Shown in pieces: positions 55,705-64,000 of a stretch of 64,000 bases of DNA. The stretch covers positions 74,948,566 to 75,012,565 of the forward strand of contig NC_080042.1 of NCBI RefSeq assembly GCF_012489685.1, given 5' to 3'. The notes beneath the pieces were generated by a model that worked only from the letters and a program-made list of their open reading frames with translations, was not told the origin of the DNA and made no database searches. This stretch comes from Lotus japonicus (taxonomy: Eukaryota; Streptophyta; Magnoliopsida; Fabales; Fabaceae). Numbering within the stretch: the stretch's first letter is position 1; every line of letters begins with the position of its first letter. A program made the position numbers and the translations under genes.

Positions 55705-56444
55705 CTAGCGTTCTTTATCCGTGCGTTGCACGGCGATTAAATTTATTGTAAAGATGAATTAGGAGTAATATGTTTTAACTTGATTTAGTCTATTTTCAGT
55801 AAGTATAACAGATATGAAACCGAACATATGTTACAGACATGTAGATGAATAGACTACAGTAAATATATTAATTTGATGAGCTTGTAGATATCTCACAATG
55901 TCAACACTTGAATAGTAATAAAAACCAAGTTTTTAAGTAATGCATTACATTGAAATTGAAATAAGATAAACATAACAATGACAACAACATGAACCCTTAT
56001 TAGAAGTTGTAGTCCATGATTAATGATAAAAACTTCATAACCAATCTTGTTGTCAATCAAGCATATTTGAGCTATAGAACCTACAAAGGAAAATAAAATT
56101 ATAAGTGTGAATATATACACATTAGGTTCATTAACCTGGTTCTTATAGAAATAAACACTCAATGTTTCTCATTTAATCTAATTTCCATATTTAATTAGAT
56201 TTTCTTATTTAATTTAATTTTCTTATTTAAGTTCCCAACGTACACTCAATATAATTTTTTTAAAAAATGAACCAATTAATGTTAAATGATCATTAAGGTG
56301 ATTATGTTTATTGAATGGGCAATGATTGATTACCTTAAAAATTGTCATTTTTTAATTTTTTTTTAAATTTGATTATCAAAAGCAAAGAAAAAACTCAAAA
56401 TTTCTAATTTAATTTAATTTCCTTATTTAAGTGAATAGTGTAGA
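55705..56444 (-). mobile_element. Possible non-autonomous Helitron, 3' terminus well defined
   Basis: Read on the minus strand, a perfect hairpin CCGTGC-AAC-GCACGG is followed 10 bases later by CTAG and then a T, matching the Helitron 3' end (hairpin, CTRR, insertion between A and T). The plus-strand span of the terminus is 55705-55733. A candidate 5' end, A then TCTACACTATTCAC on the minus strand, lies at 56444 and would give a 740-bp element, but this end is tentative and the element could be longer. No Rep/helicase frame is present. Confidence 0.45.
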
Positions 56445-56532
56445 TTTTAACCCAACACTCAATATTTTGTTAAAAAAAGAATAAAGTGAAATATTGAGTG
56501 TATCTTTTTAACGTGATATGCAGGTATCAAAC

Positions 56533-58614
56533 TTTTTATTAACTTGACGCATTGATTTTGCTTATTGAAGCTCTATTTCTAACAATTTTTCCGTTTTTTT
56601 TTTAGTTTGAAATAAATCAAGCAGAGATCATATTTTGAAAAAAAAAGTTTTAATTCAGTTTTTTTTATAAAATATAAAAAAAAACGAAGATTGGTGTTTT
56701 TTTTTTATGGAAAGCTTGCAATATATTAAGATGATAAAGCTGCATCAGCAAACATGTCATGGGAAATACAATTAGGGGGGTTATCCCACCAAGTTGTTGT
56801 ACTAAAGTTGACAGCATTTGCAGCTAACTTGTGAGCAACTCTACATTTGTTGTTCTCCTAATGTGCGAAATGCTAAAGGCTGAAAAACATGATGCCAAAC
56901 TTCTGCAATCATCAATTACTCCTGCTGTATCAGATCTGGAGTTTCCTTTCCTCATTGCATGTACAATGCAAGCAGCGTCCAGCTCCACCATAACCCGATC
57001 CACTTCCAACTCAAGGAGTTTTGCCAAGCACCATCGCAAGCTTAGAGCTTCAGCCATAAGCGGGTCTTGTCGCAGTGGTTCCTCATATGCTGCTGCAAAC
57101 ATAAACTCACCATTGTGTTGTCGGACCACCATTCCATAACCTGTGCTGGTAGCTCCACTCCACCCCGCATCAATATTAACCTTTAGAAATCCTTCCGGAG
57201 GTGCTTGCCAACGATCCCTACTGTCTTCTGTGTCCTGCGTTTGGCTCTTCCTCTCTTGGGCTTGAAGCCATTCACGAAGATTGGTGTTTAATTAAGGAAA
57301 TAATGGTTAATTAGAGAAAATATCACATTGAATAACCAAATTCTTTTATTATGGGTTGGAATCAAACATTAATGCCAAAAGTATTTCCCCTGAATTAAAG
57401 TTGATTTAGGCAAGGAATATCAAAGTTTGATAAGTTAAGCCAATATACACATCGGGTCCTTAATGTAATATTAATTAATATTCTTTAAAAGAATTTCGTT
57501 TTTATTAACTTGACACATTGATTTTGCTTATTGAAGCTCTAATTAAAAAAAATCCGTTTTTTTTTATTTGAAATAAATCAAGCAGAGATCAGATTTTGAA
57601 AAAAAAAAAGTTTTAATTTAGCTTTTTTTATAAAATATAAAAAAATGAAAATTGGTGTTTACTTAAGGAAATAGTGGTTAATTAGAGAAAATTTAACATT
57701 GAATAATCAAATTATTTTATTATGGGTTAGAATCAATCAAACATTAATGCTCAAAGTATTTCCCCTGAATTAAAGCTGATTTAGGCAAGGAATACCAAAG
57801 TTTGATAAGTTAAGCCAATATACACATCGGGTCCTTAATGTAATATTAATTAATATTCTTTAAAAGAATTTCGTTTTTATTAACTTGACACATTGATTTT
57901 GCTTATTGAAGCTCTAATTTAAAAAAAAAAGTTTTTTTTTATTTGAAATAAATCAAGCATAGATCAGATTTAAAAAAAAAGTTTTAATTTAGCTTTTTTT
58001 ATAAAATATAAAAAAACGAAAATTGGTGTTTACTTAAGGAAATAATGGTTAATTTGAGAAAATTTGACATTGAATAATCAAATTATTTTATTATGGGTTG
58101 GAATCAATCAAACATTAATGCTCAAAGTATTTCCCCTGAATTAAAGCTGATTTAGGCAAGGAATACCAAAGTTTGATAAGTTAAGCCAATATACACATCG
58201 GGTCCTTAATGTAATATTAATTAATATTCTTTAAAAGAATTTCGTTTTTATTAACTTGACACATTGATTTTGCTTATTGAAGCTCTAATTTTCAAAAAAA
58301 AAATCTGTTTTTTTTTAATTTGAAATAAATCAATCAGAGATCAGATTTTGAAAAAAAAAATGTTTTAATTCAGCTTTTTTTATAAAATATAAAAAAAACG
58401 AAAATTGGTGTTTACTTAAGGAAATAGTGGTTAATTAGAGAAAATCTGACATTGAATAATCAAATTCTTTTATTATGGGTTGGAATCAATCAAACATTAA
58501 TGCTCAAAGTATTTCCCCTGAATTAAAGCTGATTTAGGCAAGGAATAACAAAGTTTGATAAGTTAAGCCAATATACACATTAGGTCCTTAATGTAATATT
58601 AATTAATATTCTTT
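56533..58614. repeat. Tandem array, four copies of a ~373-bp unit, interrupted by a LINE
   Basis: The phrase AACTTGACACATTGATTTTG marks successive units at 56541 (variant ACGC), 57507, 57882 and 58253. The spacings are 376 (after removing the 590-bp LINE insertion plus duplication), 375 and 371 bp. Units share CGAAAATTGGTGTTTACTTAAGG, CAAAGTATTTCCCCTGAATTAAAG and ACACATCGGGTCCTTAATG. The final unit loses similarity after TTAATATTCTTTA at 58614. Copies 2-4 are highly alike; the first is the most diverged. The array is AT-rich and non-coding. Confidence 0.9.
56700..57273 (-). mobile_element. 5'-truncated LINE (574 bp) with 16-bp target-site duplication
   Basis: The perfect 16-bp repeat ACGAAGATTGGTGTTT lies at 56684-56699 and 57274-57289. 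The element is on the minus strand with a poly-A tail (plus-strand T run from 56700). Its frame, open from the 5' truncation point, reads EWLQAQE, then WQAPPEGFLKVNIDAGW, GYGMVVRQHNGEF, AEALSLRWCLAKL and VMVELDAACIV, which is the RNase H family domain of LINE ORF2. A one-base shift near 56850 moves the C-terminus (NKCRVAHKLA, then DMFADAALSS) into another frame. The adjacent tandem units carry the unoccupied site, confirming the insertion. Confidence 0.92.
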
Positions 58615-59650
58615 ATTACCAAAAATTTTCAAAAATATTCCGACTTCTAATTAGGTCCTTTTTAAATTATGCCAATATACACATTAGGTCCTTTTTTAAA
58701 TTATGATAGGTTCTGCAAAGAGTTTGGTTAAGTTAAGCCACGTAAAAAAAACCAAAAACCAAGGAAATTTAAGCTATCAATTTATTTTCACATTATTAAC
58801 AACGTTTTTTTTAGTTTTTTTTTAATGAAATACATTTACTCAACTTTAATTTACACCTTCAAATCAGAGTAACCAAATTGGATAATTAGAAGTTGGAATA
58901 TTTTTTTAAAAATTGTAGTATTTTTAATGTGATACTCCGAAATATAACTTCTTTTTTTCTTCTTTAACATGACGCGTTTTCAAAAGTTGCTCAAAACTTG
59001 GCTGAAATAATATTATCCAAGAACCTATATGGTTAATCACTCAATGTTTAAACAAACATAGTAAATTGAAATCGAACTCAAAAATACTTGAGAATTCCAT
59101 AAACCTACGTATTTCATAGTTGAGATTTGTATACTTATACCGTGAGCAAAGGTTGAAATTCATACATCAAGTTATTTAGTCTGCCTACCAAAAACAAAAA
59201 AAGTTCTTTAGCCTAATCTGTTAAGTCCATGGCCCTGCATAATGAGTAATTATAGGAAGTGAGTAAGTATTTCAAATTTTTTTGAAAAATGATAATCAAT
59301 GGTATATGTATTCAAATTTTATGTTAACAATTAATGAGGGGCTAAAAAACAATAAAAACAAAATCAGCATTCAAAATGCTTTCAATAATGGGCCTCCATA
59401 AAAAACTAAAATCAAAATGGGCTTCTATTGTTTTTGTCCAAATCAATAAGAAGGTGACACTTGTCAAGCAAAGATGGGGGTTAGGTGAGAGTTATTCTTG
59501 GAGTGCCAAATCATCTAGGTGGGGCTCACAACCTTTCTCTTTTCTAAAGTATATAGATGTAATGAAAATTTTAAAACCAAATTTAATTTTGAATTTATTG
59601 TAAAAAAATTGAACCTATAAAGAGTAAGATTAAAGGCCTCGTCCAAGACT
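58615..59650. other. AT-rich intergenic sequence, no gene seen
   Basis: Fragments of the array's ACACATTAGGTCC phrase recur once more at about 58678-58692. A 75-codon frame at 59376-59603 is not recognised. Confidence 0.5.
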
Positions 59651-59651
59651 C

Positions 59652-59825
59652 AAGAGGTGTAGCTCAGTTGACAACGCATGTCAAATGTGTGGGAAAAACT
59701 CTCGGGTTCGATCCCTACACAATACACTCCGGGAGAAGAATGAGAAGTCTTAACTGTGACTAAGCTCCAAATCTGAAGGCATCCAAATGGTGACTGGGTA
59801 CCGAATGTATATACCAAAATAAGCA
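59652..59825 (+). mobile_element. tRNA-derived SINE
   Basis: RNA polymerase III internal promoter boxes are present with normal spacing: A box TAGCTCAGTTG at 59660-59670 and B box GGTTCGATCCC at 59705-59715. The region between does not fold as a tRNA acceptor stem, and a tRNA-unrelated body follows to about 59825. This is the arrangement of plant SINEs. The 3' end and target duplication could not be fixed. Confidence 0.7.
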
Positions 59826-60740
59826 CCGTTCGAGGTGGTTTTTGGTTTTATGTTTTGATATTTTTAAAAGCTAAAATTAGTTTTCAATATTACAAATCCA
59901 ATTTTTTTTAGTTTTTAAAAACTTGTTCTCGACTTTGTGAATTCACAATAGTTACAACAATTATCAACTTTGTGAATTCACAACAATGAGTGGTAGCGGC
60001 GACCTGATAATGGAGGGGTCAGGCAGCAACGGTGATAGAGTTTCAATGTTACCTTGCTGCGGTGACAGTAATGGTGGCGGCAACGACGACGATGTTGGTG
60101 GATGTGGTGGCAATGGTTGTGTTGGGGGTAGTGACACTAGTGGAGGTAGTAGTTCAGGTGGTGGTGCTAACGTCGGTGGCGGTGGTTATGATCGTGGAGG
60201 TGGTTGTGGTGGCGATGAAGGTGTGGTGGAGTAGAGGGCGTTGGTCGTGATGATGGTGGTGGTGGTAGCGACGTGGTGGTTGTAGCAGTGGCGATTGTGA
60301 TGGTGGTCGGTGGAGGTGGTGGTTGTAGTTGAGTTAGCGGTGGTGGTGGTGGTAGTGCAAGCGGTAGTGATGGTGGCGACAATAGAGGTGGTGGTGGCGA
60401 CATTATAGGCGGTGGTGGCGCAAGTGATAGTGGTGAAGGGCAGTGGTGGCTGTGACGGTGGCACGAATGGAGGATTCATATGAAGTTGGTGGCAGTAGAG
60501 ATTGGCGGTGACGGTGGTGGTGGTGCCGGCGGTGAAGGTTGTTGTGGTGACGACGGTGGTGATGCTAATGAAGTTACATGTTATTGAAACTAAAAACCAT
60601 ATTTTCTAGTTTTGAAAAATAGGCTAAAACAGTTTTGAAATTCAATAAAAACTCATTTTGCCTCCATTTTTTCCGAATACGTTTTGTTTTCAAATTTGCA
60701 TTTGAAAATCAAAAACTGACAACCACCTTGAACGATCTCT
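59826..60740. mobile_element. Possible inverted-repeat element with a GGT/GGC-rich core
   Basis: The left end CGTTCGAGGTGGTTTTTGGTTTT (about 59827) pairs with the reverse complement of the right end, CGTTCAAGGTGGTTGTCAGTTTTT (about 60740). A/T-rich arms with TTTTGAAA words flank the core on both sides. The core (about 59990-60560) is a degenerate GGT/GGC/GTG trinucleotide tract. No clear target duplication was found, so the class is unknown. Confidence 0.45.
59990..60570. repeat. GGN-rich degenerate trinucleotide tract
   Basis: About 580 bp of GGTGGTGGTGG-type DNA with strong strand asymmetry (G-rich plus, C-rich minus). Open frames in several phases on both strands (Gly-rich, Val-rich, Pro-rich, Thr-rich) are by-products of the composition. 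It is potentially G-quadruplex- or R-loop-prone. Confidence 0.85.
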
Positions 60741-60934
60741 TAGTTTGATTACAGTATTTGTTTCTATTTTTAAAAATAAATTTTTTTAAAATATGTTTAT
60801 TTTCAAAATCTTTTTTGAAGATAGTTATTAAAAGATGTTTTTGTTTCAGTTTTTAGTTTTCTAATTACAATTTTGTTTATGTGAGAAAACACTTAATTTT
60901 ATAATTTAATATTTACAAAAAAATTGGTTGCCTA

Positions 60935-61135
60935 ACGAGCATGATGTATGTGGCACGCTGGGGAGGCTAGCAAAGACTCACTTCTGGGTAGGAGCACCGG
61001 GGATCTCCTTGGGGAGGGTTTCCCACCAACTAGGATTTTACTGACCCTTGGGGATTTAGACCATTGACCCATGGAGAGGTGAGAGTTAAACCCGGAACCT
61101 GAGTTCAGTTGTGTCAGCCCTTGTTGGCATTCAGA
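60935..61135 (-). mobile_element. Possible second SINE, tRNA-like head on the minus strand
   Basis: On the minus strand, AAGGGCTGACACAACTGAACTCAGGTTCCGGGTTTAAC resembles a diverged polymerase III A box followed by a B box. The body then runs to an A/T-rich tail near 60935. The boxes are degenerate and no target duplication was found. Confidence 0.35.
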
Positions 61136-62820
61136 ATTTAAATATTAAAAATTGAAAAAAATAATATTTTTAATAATATTTTTTAAATCTAATAATTTAT
61201 TATCACTTGCCACGGCTAAGGCAAAACCAATTGGTTAAATATATAGTTTTACTTTTAATTAAAATAGGCTCCTTCGGGAAAAAAATAAAATTGGCTTATT
61301 AATATAAAAATATAAAAAGGATTAATTTTGATAGAATAATCACTTTTTGAGAAAATTAAATTCAGAAAATTAAACTTTTAAAAATATTATGTATTTTTTA
61401 TTCAAAGGAAAATTTGATATTTTTTTTATTGTTTATATCATATCCTATCATTATATTGTCCACTTCAAACACAAGATATGATAAAAGTATATCATGCTCT
61501 TATCATATCTTATCTTTATCCAACTCTCCATCCTATTATGTTTTTATCTTATTCTAACCACCTAACGAGTCTTAATGTGATATCAAAGCCTTGATGAGAC
61601 TATGACTCCTAATTCTGGGAACATTGGTGCAACCAAAAGTATTAATGCTCTACTAAATCAATTTTATTAATGTAAATATTTACTCAGTATTTAATATATC
61701 AAAATTATATGTTTTCATTCAATGCTTATTTTTCTTGATTTGCTAAGGTAAATCATTTTACACATTATCCCTTTAGCCTCTATTTATAAGTCATTTCTTA
61801 AAAGTTTTTTCCTCTAAATATAATTCACTTTATAATATCATTAAAGTATTTAATATTTTTTTTCAAAATTATTCTCATATTTATTAAGAAATAAATAGTG
61901 GAATTTTAAAAAGTCTTAAATTTGAAAATAGAAATTTCTAGAAAATTAAATATATAGTTAATGTAGAGAGAGAAATTATTTGAATTTATAAGCTTTCAAG
62001 TAAGGGTAATTTAGAAAAGTTCATAAAAAATTTCACAAATTTATTATTAATAACTAATTTTCTAAATCCCACAAAATCAGATAAAAGTAACTTTAATAAA
62101 TTGACTTGTGTACACATAAATTTAATAATATAAAACTATAAAATATCATAAATAATTGAAATTCAATGTAATTAATTAATTTTTCATGTATAAGTGTTAA
62201 ATGATAATAAATGATTTCAAATATAGATAATTATAACATTAATATAACCAATTAATACAGATAATTACAATATCAATGCAAATATTGATTTTCCAATGTC
62301 AAACCCTTTTTCTATATTTATAGCAATAAATTATAATTATACATTTACCTTTATAGTCATGAAATATTATCTGGATGATTAAGGTATTCAACAACATTCT
62401 AATTCCATTGAGAAAGTCAGTCTTTCTCAATAAATCACTTTCTATACACACCATCAAGAGATTGAACTATTAGATAATTAGATAAGATGATACTTGATAA
62501 TCATCATTAAGATTTAAATTACACGTTTTTTTTACCAAATGTGTTTAACCTTTTACCTCTAACAGCTGGCAAAATCATCAAGATAAAGTCATCAATTTTT
62601 TCCTTTCTACCCCTGCAAATCCGGGAGCCAACATTGATGCTCCTTTGTCCCTTTCCATTTCCACCAAAGGGTATTCCCGTAATTCCTCCTCACCGCGTAA
62701 CTTCCTACGACTTTCCTGCAAGTCATCGTGTGGAAAACCAATCTCCACCGTCCGATCTCAGATCTCGAAACCCTAATAAGTTGCCCCAATTCACCAACGT
62801 TTTTTTAAATCGCAATTCAA
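61136..62820. other. AT-rich intergenic sequence and upstream region of the BAH-like gene
   Basis: Very AT-rich to about 62540, then increasingly balanced base composition and exon-like 5' leader character toward the gene. No other gene is seen. Confidence 0.5.
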
Positions 62821-62822
62821 AC

Positions 62823-62862
62823 CCTCTCTCTCTCTCTCTCTAACTCTCTCTCTCTCTCTTCC
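62823..62862 (+). repeat. (CT)n microsatellite in the probable 5' leader
   Basis: Two CTCTCT runs separated by AA, about 100 bases upstream of the ATG at 62961. Pyrimidine-rich leaders are common in plant genes. Confidence 0.85.
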
Positions 62863-62960
62863 CCAATCTTCTTCTTCTTCATTCTCAAACCTTCGTGAGT
62901 TTCTCAAATTCGCGAAACGCACGAATCTCTCGTCGTTTCGTTCAGGGTTGGGCAGTTTTG

Positions 62961-64000
62961 ATGGAGAGGCCGGGGAATTCGGTGGCGGCGGCGACGACGG
63001 CGACTTCAAGCCGCGAAGCGTATGTGAGCTGGGAGGAGGTTTTTGTCTCCGGTCGGAAGGGAAGGAAGGAGGTTTACTATCTGCTGAAACGGAGAGGCGG
63101 TGGTTCCGATCTGGCGGTTGTTGGCAAAGAGAAGAGCTCGACTCACATGTCTTATCACATAAGGAACGCTTCGTTGGGTCCCTATTCGAAGCTCAGAACG
63201 AGAAGAGAGGTTATCGATTGGTTGGATTCAATCGTTGCAGGTTCGTTGATATTGATTCTATACCTTGTTCTCGTGTGTTCTGGGATTTGGGTTCTCTTAA
63301 TTCCGTGTAAATTTGATGTATCTGAAGCTATTCTGGGTTCTTTATCTCTTCTGCGAATCGATAACATGACCCTTTTGGCATATGAGATTTGGGTTTGTTT
63401 TGTTTTGTGAAAAAATTGTTTTTTGTTTGTTTCGGTTTCAGAATTATGTAACTGAGCCTTCGAATTTTCAATTTGGCCTTGGTGAAGGATTTTGATTTGG
63501 ATTAATTGGGATTGCTTTCGTGTTTTCTGATTAGGGTTCATCTTTTCTCTCGTTTTCTACCGGGTTTTGTGTTTTTGCCGCTTGATCTGCCTTCAATTTT
63601 TAATTGGGATTGAACAATTTTTTGTTTTCTGGGTGCTGCTATTGTAATGTTGTTTCTCCAATTGATGTTAATTTTGTTCTCTTTGCCTCTAATGTTTTCA
63701 GATTCGTCTGCAATTATGGTGGGCAAGCCGGGTCGTGAACCGGAAATTGGAACCTTGAAGGTAATTTGATTGTGTGGATCTATTGACTCCCTTTGCCAGT
63801 TCTTGTATCTATTGTTTTTTTGCTTTGTTGTGTTAAATCTGTAATATGTTTTAAATCTCTTTTTCTGATTTTGGGGTGTGTTTTTCAGGAGAATCGATGT
63901 CAGAAGATGCCCCAGCCTATGAAAGAAACCTCGTGGATAGGGGTTCCATGGACCTGTAGGAAAAAAAGAAAGCACTATCAGTCGTTTAAGCGGAATGGTT
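62961..64000 (+). CDS. BAH-domain-like plant nuclear protein, 5' part (runs off the window)
   Basis: Exons seen: 62961-63240, 63702-63760 and 63889 onward to the edge, with GT-AG introns and matching phases, about 150 residues. The N-terminus reads SWEEVFVSGRKGRKEVYYLL, then KEKSSTHMSYHI and LRTRREVIDWLDSIV; the third exon carries ETSWIGVPWTCRKKRKHYQSFKRNG, which continues off the window. From memory this order resembles the start of plant proteins with bromo-adjacent-homology and agenet domains (Arabidopsis At1g68580 type), thought to be chromatin readers. The BAH core itself would lie beyond the window, so the assignment rests on the N-terminal motifs only. The start is the first ATG in frame after a CT-rich leader. 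Confidence 0.6.

Noticed and set aside
59652..59725. A functional tRNA gene
   Set aside because: A and B boxes are present but the ends do not form an acceptor stem and no sensible anticodon arm is seen; a SINE head explains the signal.
59986..60479. Gly-rich plus-strand and Pro/Thr-rich minus-strand frames
   Set aside because: All phases and both strands are open because the DNA is GGN-rich; no consistent codon signal, promoter or exon structure.

Overview
This is a stretch of plant nuclear DNA, very probably from a eudicot and most likely a legume. The legume call is an inference from overall gene and repeat character and cannot be proven without a search. Genes are spliced with GT-AG introns, intergenic DNA is AT-rich, and plant-specific families are present: an NPF3-type transporter, PELPK cell-wall proteins, a plastid pyruvate dehydrogenase E2, a NIMIN-like protein and a plant BAH-type protein.

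Seven protein-coding genes can be supported: a NIMIN-like small nuclear protein with an EAR motif (8609-8887, +); a 12-exon RAD23 ubiquitin-receptor gene (13247-20094, +, 399 aa); a 4-exon NPF3.1-like transporter (32332-36560, +, 580 aa); two tandemly duplicated PELPK-repeat secreted proteins (37638-38432 and 41198-42025, both -); a 6-exon plastid dihydrolipoamide acetyltransferase (45126-48083, -, 464 aa); and the 5' end of a BAH-domain-like gene that runs off the right edge (62961-64000, +). These are ordinary housekeeping, transport, wall and regulatory genes. Nothing suggests that they form a pathway or cluster.

The remainder is mostly transposable-element sediment, and much of it can be resolved to base-pair boundaries from target-site duplications (TSDs). 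There are Mutator-like elements with 9-bp TSDs at 601-1299, 6605-8001, 10788-13007 (with a second one nested at 12064-12975) and 42823-43857. hAT elements with 8-bp TSDs lie at 4748-5745 (with a second nested at 4764-5093), 50629-51228 and 52234-52998. A complete TRIM retrotransposon lies at 51559-52051. A deleted copia element lies at 28431-30241. A probable solo LTR of about 1.3 kb lies near 26.3-27.6 kb, inside an inverted-repeat element. Stowaway and PIF/Harbinger-like MITEs, a tRNA-derived SINE, a probable Helitron terminus and five independent 5'-truncated LINE tails are also present. Each LINE tail carries only the C-terminal RNase H part.

Layout: 0-8 kb repeats; 8.6-8.9 kb NIMIN-like; 9-13 kb MITE and nested MULEs that end about 240 bp upstream of the RAD23 start codon; 13.2-20.1 kb RAD23; 20-32 kb repeats (MULE remnant, LINE plus MITE, LTR, copia); 32.3-36.6 kb NPF; 37-42.6 kb PELPK tandem duplication; 42.8-43.9 kb MULE; 45.1-48.1 kb plastid E2; 48.7-55.7 kb repeats including the TRIM; 55.7-58.6 kb Helitron-like end and a four-copy array of about 373-bp repeats interrupted by a LINE; 59.6-61.2 kb SINE-like and GGN-rich elements; 63-64 kb BAH-like gene.

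No previously undescribed biological system was identified with confidence. The most informative signals are the nested transposition histories, the hairpin minisatellite inside a MULE, a possible gene capture in another MULE, and the LINE insertion for which neighbouring repeat units provide the empty site.
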